A stretch of 39,662 bases of DNA from Bacteroidota bacterium. GTDB lineage: Bacteria > Bacteroidota > Bacteroidia > 2-12-FULL-35-15. Of the stretch, positions 24,213 to 31,877 are shown piece after piece (within the stretch, counting starts at the first letter, position 1; each line of letters begins with the position of its first letter). The notes under the pieces are model-generated. The model was not told the DNA's origin, did no database searches, and worked only from the letters and a program-made list of their open reading frames with translations. Made by a program: the position numbers and the translations under genes. The stretch spans positions 1 to 39,662 of the forward strand of contig CANJPX010000028.1 of the NCBI GenBank assembly GCA_947476185.1. The letters are read 5' to 3'.

Positions 24213-26210
24213 TTAGATTCTTATTCCGATAACAAGTACATCATCGATTTGTTCCAATGAACCCTTCCAACTATTAAAAGAATCGCTGAGAATGTCTCGT
24301 TGCTCCACACATGGCTTTTTATAAATATCCAATAACAAATTTTGAAAGGGTTTATATTTAAACTTTTTACCTGCTGTACCACCAAACTGATCTGCATAAC
24401 CATCAGAAAAGAGGTAAAGCATATCTCCCTTCAGAACAGGAATTTCATGGCTATTAAAATGACGAACTTCGCTATCAATAAATGCGCCGACGGGAAATTT
24501 ATCAGCCGAAAATTCAACAACTTTATTATCCCTTATTAACCACATAGGATTATAGGCTCCTGCATACTCTAAGACCATCTTATCCGGATTAAATGAACAA
24601 AGCGCTATATCCATTCCGTCTTTAACAATGGCGCCTTCTTCGCCCTTTTGTTGCAATACCTTGGTCAGACCTTTATTAATAGAATTTAGAATGGCTGCAG
24701 GCCGGGTAATTGCATATTCGTTAACAGCCTGTGACAATAAGTTACAACCTATGATCGACATAAAGGCTCCCGGTACGCCATGGCCTGTGCAATCTGCTGC
24801 AGCAATCAAAGAAAGATTGTCGAATTTCTCGAACCAATAGAAATCACCACTCACAATATCTTTTGGTTTAAATAAAATAAAACCATCATCAAAATAATTA
24901 GCAAGTGTATTTTCCGGCTTTAAAATGGCTGTTTGCAAGCGTTTTGCATAACGAATACTATCAGTAATATCTTTATTTTTTTCTTCAACAATTTTATTTT
25001 TTTGTTCAATAAGAATATTTTTTTCTTCTAATTGAAGATTCGCCTTTTGTTTTTGTTTATATCCTTTAAAGATAAAAAACGCTAACCCTATTACCAATAC
25101 TAATCCTAAAGTGATTGAGTAGTTAATTATTTTTTGACGGTTGATACTTAAATTTTGAAGATCATTCTCCTGTTTTAAAATTTTATTTTGTTTTTCCTTT
25201 TTTTCGGTATCATATCGGGTTTGCATTTCTGCAATATTTTGATTTGTCTTCAGATCATAAATTGTATCCTTAATATTCAATAGTTTGGTTTGATATTCAA
25301 AAGCATGTTTATAATCTCCGGACAACTGACTCCCCTCAGCCAAAAAAACATAACAAGCAGCAATAGTGCTCCTATCATTTAACCTGGATGAAATTTCTAA
25401 TCCTCTCAAAGAATAATCTATTCCTTGATTATAATTTTTCATATTATTATACACATTTCCAATATTGGCCATACACATAGCATAACTCATACTATCTTTT
25501 AAATTTGAAAAAATACCCATTGCCTCTTTATAGTCTGCAATAGCCTCCTGATATTTTTCGAGTTCATTATTAATGCTTCCTATATTATTTTGTGTCAATG
25601 CTACATTTCTAACATCCTTTACCGACTTATAATAAACCAAAGCCAATTTAAAATTCAAGATTGAATTTTCTAAATCGTTCATATCATAATAAAGTGCTCC
25701 TAGGCCATTTTCAGAAGAGGCAACATTTGGTGCATCACCTAGTTTACGATTAATATTTAAGCCGGCATTAATATATTCAATTGCCTTTTTATAATTACGC
25801 ATAAGCCTATAAACCTCTCCAATATTACATAACGCAGCACCTTGCCCAATCAAATTGCTTTTAGATTCGTATCCTTCATTTGCTTTTAAGTAATAATTCA
25901 ATGATTTGTCGTACTCCAAAATATATTGGTAAACAAATCCCAATTCAAAATACACACGCTCTTTATCTTTTATGGAAGCGTCTGAGAGGATCAACTGAAG
26001 GGCTTCTTTAGCATATGCAAGGGCGGTGTAATACGAACCCTCTATTCTATTCTTTTGAGAAAGTTGAATTAAGAATGAACATTTTTCTTCTCCTGTTTTT
26101 GAATCAATTATTTTTTGAATGGAATCATTTTCGGATTGTGAAAACACAGGTTCAACTACCTTAAAAAGCAGAAAAATAATTAATATATATTTATGAATGG
26201 GAGTATTCAT
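24213..26210 (-). CDS. TPR-membrane-SpoIIE-type PP2C phosphatase
   Basis: A 665-residue signalling protein. A signal peptide (1-~24, ending VFSQ) is followed by about six TPR-type helical repeats (~40-330), a coiled coil, one transmembrane segment (~362-382), a second coiled coil (~385-425), and a cytoplasmic SpoIIE phosphatase (~430-665). Phosphatase motifs seen: IVSGDFYWFE (GDFYW in place of GGDYYD), AADCTGHGVPGAFMS, GAYNPMWLI, LYLFSDGYADQFGG and QIDDVLVIGI; acidic metal ligands are present. It should sense extracytoplasmic or periplasmic input and dephosphorylate a cytoplasmic target. Such proteins are expanded in Bacteroidota. Its gene is followed by the Rieske gene after one base. Confidence 0.9.
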   Translation of the reverse strand: MNTPIHKYILIIFLLFKVVEPVFSQSENDSIQKIIDSKTGEEKCSFLIQLSQKNRIEGSYYTALAYAKEALQLILSDASIKDKERVYFELGFVYQYILEYDKSLNYYLKANEGYESKSNLIGQGAALCNIGEVYRLMRNYKKAIEYINAGLNINRKLGDAPNVASSENGLGALYYDMNDLENSILNFKLALVYYKSVKDVRNVALTQNNIGSINNELEKYQEAIADYKEAMGIFSNLKDSMSYAMCMANIGNVYNNMKNYNQGIDYSLRGLEISSRLNDRSTIAACYVFLAEGSQLSGDYKHAFEYQTKLLNIKDTIYDLKTNQNIAEMQTRYDTEKKEKQNKILKQENDLQNLSINRQKIINYSITLGLVLVIGLAFFIFKGYKQKQKANLQLEEKNILIEQKNKIVEEKNKDITDSIRYAKRLQTAILKPENTLANYFDDGFILFKPKDIVSGDFYWFEKFDNLSLIAAADCTGHGVPGAFMSIIGCNLLSQAVNEYAITRPAAILNSINKGLTKVLQQKGEEGAIVKDGMDIALCSFNPDKMVLEYAGAYNPMWLIRDNKVVEFSADKFPVGAFIDSEVRHFNSHEIPVLKGDMLYLFSDGYADQFGGTAGKKFKYKPFQNLLLDIYKKPCVEQRDILSDSFNSWKGSLEQIDDVLVIGIRI

Positions 26211-26212
26211 TT

Positions 26213-26248
26213 ATAAAAATAACCAGATGATTTTACACATCCGGTTAT
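26213..26248 (-). terminator. Terminator after the cold-shock-like gene
   Basis: Arms at 26219-26229 and 26238-26248 form an 11-pair stem including a G-T wobble, loop of 8. On the minus strand a T-rich run follows (26220-26213). It ends 16 bases after the stop of the 26265-26774 gene and abuts the start of the TPR phosphatase gene. Confidence 0.7.
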
Positions 26249-26264
26249 TATATTTCAAACTAAT

Positions 26265-26774
26265 TTATTTTATTAATTCCAAGGCAGTTGCAGTAACTGC
26301 AGCTGTTTTAGGGTCTACGACTCTTTCGAAAGACACTACAGATCCTTTTCCACCTTGAACTGGTGCTACAATACCTGATTCTTTACAATACATATGAGCA
26401 AATGGAATAGATAGTTTTGTAGACCTATCCAACAATACCCCCCCATCATTTGTTGCATTAATGGATTCGATCATACCTTTTTCGATTAGGCGGATCATAT
26501 TTACTACTGTTTTACCATTTACTACTACTGTATTATAATTTACCTTTAATCCCACAACTATCCCTAATTCTGTTCCTAAAGGTTGTTCAAAATTATATTC
26601 CAATGTTGGATCAGCAATATCCTGAATTGTACCGGTTAATACTTGCCCAACAGGTGAAGAAGCTAAATAGTTCATATTGTTCGATACAATTGTTGTATCG
26701 TATGCAACAGTTGTAGTTGTTGTTACAGATTTTGGTGCCGAAGCCCCTGATGTTTTTATTATTCCTTTTGCCAT
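26265..26774 (-). CDS. Small protein with cold-shock/OB-like C-terminal region
   Basis: A 169-residue protein. The start is ATG at 26774 (MAKGIIKTSG); a longer frame beginning at 26867 runs through the promoter and is rejected. The N-terminus (11-40) is Thr/Ser-rich and probably flexible. Residues ~44-96 contain short beta motifs (VLTGTIQDI, GIVVGLKVNY). Residues ~99-152 follow the pattern of a divergent cold-shock OB fold: KGMIESINATNDGGVLL, then SIPFAHMY, then GKGSVVSFERV. The aromatic RNP residues are largely absent, so nucleic-acid binding is doubtful. No signal peptide or membrane segment. It has its own promoter and terminator, a single-gene unit. Similarity to CSD proteins is by eye only. 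Confidence 0.6.
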   Translation of the reverse strand: MAKGIIKTSGASAPKSVTTTTTVAYDTTIVSNNMNYLASSPVGQVLTGTIQDIADPTLEYNFEQPLGTELGIVVGLKVNYNTVVVNGKTVVNMIRLIEKGMIESINATNDGGVLLDRSTKLSIPFAHMYCKESGIVAPVQGGKGSVVSFERVVDPKTAAVTATALELIK

Positions 26775-26816
26775 AATTTTTGTTTTTAAATGAGAGATGA
26801 TTAGATTAATGTAAAG

Positions 26817-26847
26817 TAAATATAGTAAGCCTTTTGAACAATCAAAA
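26817..26847 (-). promoter_or_regulatory. Promoter of the cold-shock-like gene
   Basis: On the minus strand TTTTG (26847-26843) is followed by 18 bases and TATATTTA (26824-26817), one mismatch from TAnnTTTG. Transcription would start near 26810, about 36 bases before the ATG at 26774. This also supports the shorter start. Confidence 0.55.
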
Positions 26848-26865
26848 TTTTTGAGCTGTAAATTC

Positions 26866-26907
26866 AAAAAAAATCTCCAAAACAGTAATAATAATGTTTG
26901 GAGATTT
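26866..26907 (-). terminator. Rho-independent terminator of purC
   Basis: Arms aaatctccaaa (26871-26881) and tttggagattt (26897-26907) are perfect 11-base reverse complements. On the minus strand the hairpin runs into T residues (26873-26866). It lies 20 bases after the purC stop at 26927. Confidence 0.9.
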
Positions 26908-26926
26908 AATTAAGAATAGAAATCAA

Positions 26927-27868
26927 TTACTTCTTCAGAAAATCAAGGATATTTCGTTCCACTCTGTTAACAGCATTTGTAGCATCCGCTTTTACAAATT
27001 TTTCTCCTACAATATTTTCATACAACTCTATGTATCTATCAGATATTGAAGCTATTATTTCAGGGGTCATCTCTGGGACTTTTTGCCCGTCTTTTCCTTG
27101 AAAACCATTTGCCATCAACCATTCACGCACAAATTCTTTCGACAATTGTTTTTGTGCTTCTCCCTTTGTTTGTCTTTCTATATATCCTTCTTTGTAAAAA
27201 TAACGGGAGGAATCAGGCGTATGAATTTCGTCTATCAGATAGATCTTTCCATCTTTTTTCCCAAACTCATATTTTGTATCCACTAATATCAAGCCCATCT
27301 TTCCGGCTATTTCAGTTCCTCTTTGAAAAATAGCACGGGTGTATTTTTCTAATAGTTCATAATCTTCTTTTGAAACAATTCCCTTTATCAGGATCTCTTC
27401 TCTAGAAATATCTTCATCGTGACCAACAGATGCTTTTGTTGTTGGAGTAATGATAGGCTCAGGGAATTTATCATTCTCTTTCATTCCTTCAGGCATTGAC
27501 ACACCACAAACTACTCGTTTCCCTGATTTATATTCGCGCCAGGCATGACCTGATAAATATCCGCGAATTACCATTTCCACTTTAAAGGGTTCACAAAACA
27601 AACCAACAGTAACCATAGGATCGGGAACAGCGATCACCCAATTCGGAACAATATCCTCTGTAGCCTTTAAAAATTTAGCTGCAATTTGATTCAACACTTG
27701 CCCTTTGTATGGAATTCCTTTAGGAAGAACCACATCAAAAGCAGAGATCCGATCACTCACAACCATTACCAATTGCTTGTCGTCAATATTATATACATCC
27801 CTTACTTTACCTTTATAAAAACTTTTCTGTTTAGGAAAGTTGAATTTAGTTTCTGTTATAGCATCCAT
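26927..27868 (-). CDS. purC: Phosphoribosylaminoimidazole-succinocarboxamide synthase
   Basis: SAICAR synthetase of 313 residues, the purine biosynthesis step joining CAIR and aspartate with ATP. Recognised by [12 protein letters not shown] (17-28), [19 protein letters not shown] (39-57), [30 protein letters not shown] [10 protein letters not shown] and the C-terminal [15 protein letters not shown]. The length (longer than E. coli PurC, ~237) fits the Bacteroidota/eukaryote-like long form. It follows phoH by 40 bases and is closed by a strong terminator, so phoH-purC is likely one transcript. Confidence 0.97.
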   Translation of the reverse strand: MDAITETKFNFPKQKSFYKGKVRDVYNIDDKQLVMVVSDRISAFDVVLPKGIPYKGQVLNQIAAKFLKATEDIVPNWVIAVPDPMVTVGLFCEPFKVEMVIRGYLSGHAWREYKSGKRVVCGVSMPEGMKENDKFPEPIITPTTKASVGHDEDISREEILIKGIVSKEDYELLEKYTRAIFQRGTEIAGKMGLILVDTKYEFGKKDGKIYLIDEIHTPDSSRYFYKEGYIERQTKGEAQKQLSKEFVREWLMANGFQGKDGQKVPEMTPEIIASISDRYIELYENIVGEKFVKADATNAVNRVERNILDFLKK

Positions 27869-27908
27869 AAAATATAATTTGAAAGTTTAAAATTTTATTA
27901 TTTACAAT

Positions 27909-28853
27909 TTATTTTGATTCGTACAATTCAACAATCCTCTTAACCAATTTATGTCGGATCACATCAGTACCGTCCAATTCAACAAACGCTATGCCCTCAA
28001 TGTCTTTCAATAATTTCATGGCTTGCGGTAAACCTGAAGGCTGGTGTTTTGGCAGATCGATCTGTGTGATATCACCTGTAATTACAAATTTTGCAGATGA
28101 ACCCATTCTGGTCAAAAACATTTTCAACTGACCTTCTGTTGCATTTTGAGCTTCATCTAAAATAACAAATGCATTATCCAATGTTCTTCCACGCATAAAG
28201 GCAAGAGGAGCAATTTGGATCACCCTGTTTTCAATATAATAAGTTAGCTTTTCCGGAGCGATCATATCTCCTAAAGCATCGTAAAGCGGCTGCATATAGG
28301 GATCCAATTTTTCCTTTAGATCACCCGGCAAAAAACCCAGGTTTTCACCGGCCTCCACTGCAGGACGAGTCAGAATTATTTTTTTTACTTCTTTATTTTT
28401 TAATGCACGAACTGCCAATGCAACTGCAGTATATGTTTTCCCTGTACCGGCCGGGCCAACAGCAAAAAGCATATCGTTCTTTGAAATAGCATCAACCATC
28501 TTCCTTTGGTTTTCCGTCCGTGCTTTTACTATCAATCCGCTGTTACCAAAAACAATTAAATCAACCCCTTCGACTCCTTCACTTGCGTTGCCTTTTTTAG
28601 AATTGCCATTTAAAATTTGTTCGACGGCATTTTCAGTTAAATTTCCGAATCGGTTATAATAAGCGATCAAAATATTGATCACCATTTCAAATTGATTCAC
28701 ATCCTCATCAGCCCCCGATACTTTCAATACCTCTCCCCTTGCAACAATTTTCAATTTCGGGAAACGATCTTTTATCAGTTCCAACTTAGAGTCATTCACC
28801 CCATATAAATTTGCGGGTGAAATATCTTCAAGTATTATCTTCTTTTCGCTCAC
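27909..28853 (-). CDS. phoH: PhoH-like ATPase
   Basis: A cytoplasmic P-loop ATPase of 314 residues linked in the family to RNA metabolism. Walker A GPAGTGKT is at 133-140 and Walker B VILDEAQN at 230-237, with RPAVEAGENLGFLPG (163-177), FMRGRTL (219-225) and VITGDITQIDLP further on. A short N-terminal domain (1-100) precedes the ATPase. It is the first gene of a phoH-purC unit, divergent from the SAM hydrolase gene. phoH next to purC is a common arrangement in the phylum (memory). Confidence 0.95.
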   Translation of the reverse strand: MSEKKIILEDISPANLYGVNDSKLELIKDRFPKLKIVARGEVLKVSGADEDVNQFEMVINILIAYYNRFGNLTENAVEQILNGNSKKGNASEGVEGVDLIVFGNSGLIVKARTENQRKMVDAISKNDMLFAVGPAGTGKTYTAVALAVRALKNKEVKKIILTRPAVEAGENLGFLPGDLKEKLDPYMQPLYDALGDMIAPEKLTYYIENRVIQIAPLAFMRGRTLDNAFVILDEAQNATEGQLKMFLTRMGSSAKFVITGDITQIDLPKHQPSGLPQAMKLLKDIEGIAFVELDGTDVIRHKLVKRIVELYESK

Positions 28854-28913
28854 GCTGATAACTGAATTAAACTAAAAACTTTGTTTTTTTTCTTAGAAAG
28901 CACGAAAATAACA

Positions 28914-28921
28914 TATTTTTG
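28914..28921 (+). promoter_or_regulatory. -7 element for the SAM hydrolase operon
   Basis: TATTTTTG matches TAnnTTTG, about 50 bases before the ATG at 28972. No TTG lies at 19 bases upstream; the nearest is at 28881-28883. On the other strand TATTTTCG near 28905 is a one-mismatch candidate for phoH. Confidence 0.4.
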
Positions 28922-28971
28922 TGTATTCTTAGGGTAAAACGGAAACCGAAAAAATCACAATTTACTAACAA

Positions 28972-29730
28972 ATGGCTATCATCACTCTCACAACAGATCT
29001 AGGATTGAAAGACCATTATGTCAGTGCTATCAAGGGCTCCATCCTGAACAATATACCGGAGGTAATTATCATTGATATTTCACATCAAATCCCGACCTAT
29101 AGCATACAGGATGCCGCTTATATTCTAAAGAATGCATACCCGAATTTCCCAAAAGGCAGTATTCACATCATTGGTATAAAAACTGAACAAACAAATCAAT
29201 CATCTCACGTGATCGTTTTTTCGGATGGACATTATTTTATTGGTGCCGATAACGGGATTTTTTCTTTTTTAGACACTGCCATCGATATGATTATTGAATT
29301 GCCTGTCGTTATTTCTACTTTTCCTACACGCGATGTTTTCGCTATTGTCGCCAGTGCAATTGCAAAAGGTGCCAAAATTGAAGAATTGGGAAAACCAAAA
29401 GAAAATCTTTTAGAACGTATGCCTTTCCGTGCTGCTTCAATGGGAGATATGATCCGTGGAACTGTTGAATACATCGATTCATATGGAAATGTAATGTGCA
29501 ATATTACGCAAACATTATTCACTCAGGTTGGCAAAGGCAGGGAATTCAAAATTGAATTTGCCAGATATGAAATTTTAAAGATCAGTAAAACATATAATGA
29601 TGTTCCTGAAGGAGAAATCCTTGCCCTATTCAATGCTGCCAACCAATTGGAAATTTCGATGAATAGTGATAGAGCCAACAGCATGTTAAATCTAAAATTA
29701 AATGATTCAATAACCATTCGCTTTCAATGA
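28972..29730 (+). CDS. SAM hydroxide adenosyltransferase (DUF62 family)
   Basis: A 252-residue enzyme of the SAM hydrolase/halogenase-like family (COG1912) that cleaves S-adenosylmethionine to adenosine and methionine using water. The N-terminal motif ITLTTDLGLKDHYVSA (4-19) carries the family Asp/His, and DISHQIPTYSIQDAAYIL (35-52), FIGADNGIFSF and RDVFAIVASAIAKGA follow. The C-terminal domain contains YIDSYGNVMCNIT. The absence of the halogenase loop is assumed, not checked. It overlaps the next gene by ATGA, so the two are translationally coupled. Confidence 0.93.
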   Translation: MAIITLTTDLGLKDHYVSAIKGSILNNIPEVIIIDISHQIPTYSIQDAAYILKNAYPNFPKGSIHIIGIKTEQTNQSSHVIVFSDGHYFIGADNGIFSFLDTAIDMIIELPVVISTFPTRDVFAIVASAIAKGAKIEELGKPKENLLERMPFRAASMGDMIRGTVEYIDSYGNVMCNITQTLFTQVGKGREFKIEFARYEILKISKTYNDVPEGEILALFNAANQLEISMNSDRANSMLNLKLNDSITIRFQ

Positions 29731-30020
29731 TCATACGCATCGTAAAAATGAATTTCAAACCTGAAAATATAAATGAATTTCAGGAAATTTTCAATGAATC
29801 AAAACACTTGATCAGAGCCATGCCGGGTTGTTCACATTTGGAACTTTTGAATGACATAAATTCTCCTGAAATTTTTTTTACCTATAGTTTTTGGGATTCC
29901 GAAAGTGACCTGACAAATTACCGGAACTCTCCATTATTCGCAGCAGTCTGGAGCAAAACGAAAATTTTATTTTCCTCAAAAGCAGAAGCATGGAGTGTAG
30001 AGCAAAAAGTAATATTATAA
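29727..30020 (+). CDS. Antibiotic biosynthesis monooxygenase (ABM) domain protein
   Basis: A 97-residue ferredoxin-like ABM protein starting MIIRIVKMNFKPENINEFQEIF. Typical points are IRAMPGCSHLEL (33-44), then FFTYSFWDSESDLTNYRNSP (54-73) with the trailing FAAVW. Family members act as small cofactor-free monooxygenases or heme-degrading enzymes, or have no known activity. The ATG overlaps the stop of the SAM hydrolase gene (ATGA); the next gene begins three bases after its stop. Confidence 0.88.
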   Translation: MIIRIVKMNFKPENINEFQEIFNESKHLIRAMPGCSHLELLNDINSPEIFFTYSFWDSESDLTNYRNSPLFAAVWSKTKILFSSKAEAWSVEQKVIL

Positions 30021-30023
30021 AAA

Positions 30024-31877
30024 ATGAAACGAATAGTATTATTTTTCATTCCCCTTTTCTTTTTTTGTGACTCCTTTGCTCAGAAGAATAAGAACACTAC
30101 CTACCCCTCTTATGATATTGTTGTTAATAAATTTTTCAATACATACTCTTCCTTGGACATCAAAGAAGATGATCAAATAAAATTTGAAAAAAAACCAGAT
30201 GGCTGGCATATCAATACTACAGATGGGTACTCATATAAATCTACCCATGACGAATTATTCTGGTCAAAAGTTAATAATGGATTTCAAAAGGTCAATTTTG
30301 AAACCAGATCGAAAAGGGAACCGAAAAAAGATCATGAAGCAAACAGAGAAAAACTTAAAAGTGTTTTAAATATTTGGGATAAACGGAATTACGGTTTTTC
30401 TCCCTACTACGGATATTCGGGATGGGATTGGGATGTGATTCAGGATTTTCAAAATCAGACAAATTTACCGGATTCTACTTTATATGCATTAGGAAGAGCC
30501 TATTCATCTTATGCTGGAAATTTATTAAATGCTAACTCCGGTTTCATTTTATCGAAAGATCGATTTATTTTGCCTGATGGACAGAATTGCCTCAACCCTG
30601 AACAACTTGCATTGTTCAGAAAATACGAACATCTGGCGATTGAAAGTTATAAAAAAGTGGAAGCAATGAATCCCAATTTTGAAACGATAGTCGGATCGAT
30701 AGGAACAAAAGTAGCCAATGAATATTTGACAACATTTTTAGACATACGGGTTTATCAAAATGAAGAGGAAGCGAAAAAAGAATTAACTCCAAGACTATAT
30801 AACGACTTCATTATTTCCTTTTCTAAAAATATTCTTAATTCATGCTCAAAAAATGCAATTCTATTCACTTTTGGAGATGTCGATACATACCCTCTACTTT
30901 ATCTTCAATCACAATATGGAATAAGAACGGATGTTTTGGTTGTTAATCTTAGTCTACTGCAAACAAGCCGTTATATAAACTCATTGCGGAATAAAATCCT
31001 TGATGCAGAACCTTTGCCAATTTCATTTTCTCCGGAAGAAATAAACGGTGATAAAAAAGAAATAATTTTAATTGACTCTAAGGGAGAAATAAATAAGCCT
31101 ATTGAATTATCAAAAATGATCGCTTTTGTTTCGGATGATCAAAACACGATTGAATACCCCGGTAAAAACTATTCCTATATTAATACAAATAATTTTCAAC
31201 TAACCACTGCGAATGCTACATTAAATCTACAAACTGACGCCAAATATTTTCAAAGAAATGATTTGATCTTATATGATGTTTTAGCAAACACCAAATTGGA
31301 ACGAGCGATCTATTTTGCTGCGACTTCAAGCGGTGATTCGTTTTTGAAAATGAATAATTTCCTCCAAATAGAAGGTCTTACTTATAAACTTACAGACAAA
31401 GTTCAAAAAAAATATGACAACCTCGAATTTGCAGAAATTAACACCTCCCTTTTGTACAAAAATTTAATGACAAATTTTGATTGGAAAGGATTAGATGCCA
31501 TCACATCCAATGAAAAGACAATATGTTGGGCATACCGTTCTTGCTTTCAATTGTTATTCAATAAATTACTGGAAGAAGAAAAACCGGATTATGCTGAATT
31601 GGTTTTGGATAAATATATGGAGGTAATGCCAAACAATGTGATGCATTTCGACCTGTATACCATACCAGTAATTGAAGGGTATTATAAATTAAATAGGATC
31701 AAAAAAGGAAATGAGATCGCAAAAACCCTTATCTATAATATTGATCACAATATTGATAATTATGAAAGTCTGACCTACTCTCACAATTCCAAAGATTGGA
31801 ATAAAACGACTTCAGAATATTTAAAGACCATTCTGGAAACCTATAAACAAACCGAACTGTCAAAAGACTTACATTAA
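30024..31877 (+). CDS. Secreted protein matching the soluble C-terminal part of GT117 (DUF2723) proteins
   Basis: A 617-residue exported protein with a signal peptide (1-~20, FFFCDSFAQ). Residues ~275-310 read AILFTFGDVDTYPLLYLQ, RTDVLVVNLSLLQTSRYI; later LYDVLANTKLERAIYFAATS (~417-436) and FLQIEGLTYKL follow, with a TPR-like end (~520-600). This order matches the C-terminal soluble region of the multi-membrane DUF2723/GT117 glycosyltransferase-like proteins of Bacteroidota, but the membrane part is missing and is replaced by a signal peptide and a ~250-residue different N-terminal region. It is the third gene of a very tight unit with the SAM hydrolase and ABM protein. Activity is unknown. 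Its end overlaps the convergent uup stop by four bases. Confidence 0.75.
   Translation: MKRIVLFFIPLFFFCDSFAQKNKNTTYPSYDIVVNKFFNTYSSLDIKEDDQIKFEKKPDGWHINTTDGYSYKSTHDELFWSKVNNGFQKVNFETRSKREPKKDHEANREKLKSVLNIWDKRNYGFSPYYGYSGWDWDVIQDFQNQTNLPDSTLYALGRAYSSYAGNLLNANSGFILSKDRFILPDGQNCLNPEQLALFRKYEHLAIESYKKVEAMNPNFETIVGSIGTKVANEYLTTFLDIRVYQNEEEAKKELTPRLYNDFIISFSKNILNSCSKNAILFTFGDVDTYPLLYLQSQYGIRTDVLVVNLSLLQTSRYINSLRNKILDAEPLPISFSPEEINGDKKEIILIDSKGEINKPIELSKMIAFVSDDQNTIEYPGKNYSYINTNNFQLTTANATLNLQTDAKYFQRNDLILYDVLANTKLERAIYFAATSSGDSFLKMNNFLQIEGLTYKLTDKVQKKYDNLEFAEINTSLLYKNLMTNFDWKGLDAITSNEKTICWAYRSCFQLLFNKLLEEEKPDYAELVLDKYMEVMPNNVMHFDLYTIPVIEGYYKLNRIKKGNEIAKTLIYNIDHNIDNYESLTYSHNSKDWNKTTSEYLKTILETYKQTELSKDLH

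Noticed and set aside
24628..24840. Plus-strand open frame opposite the TPR-SpoIIE gene
   Set aside because: Antisense shadow of the phosphatase domain with no start signal or domain.
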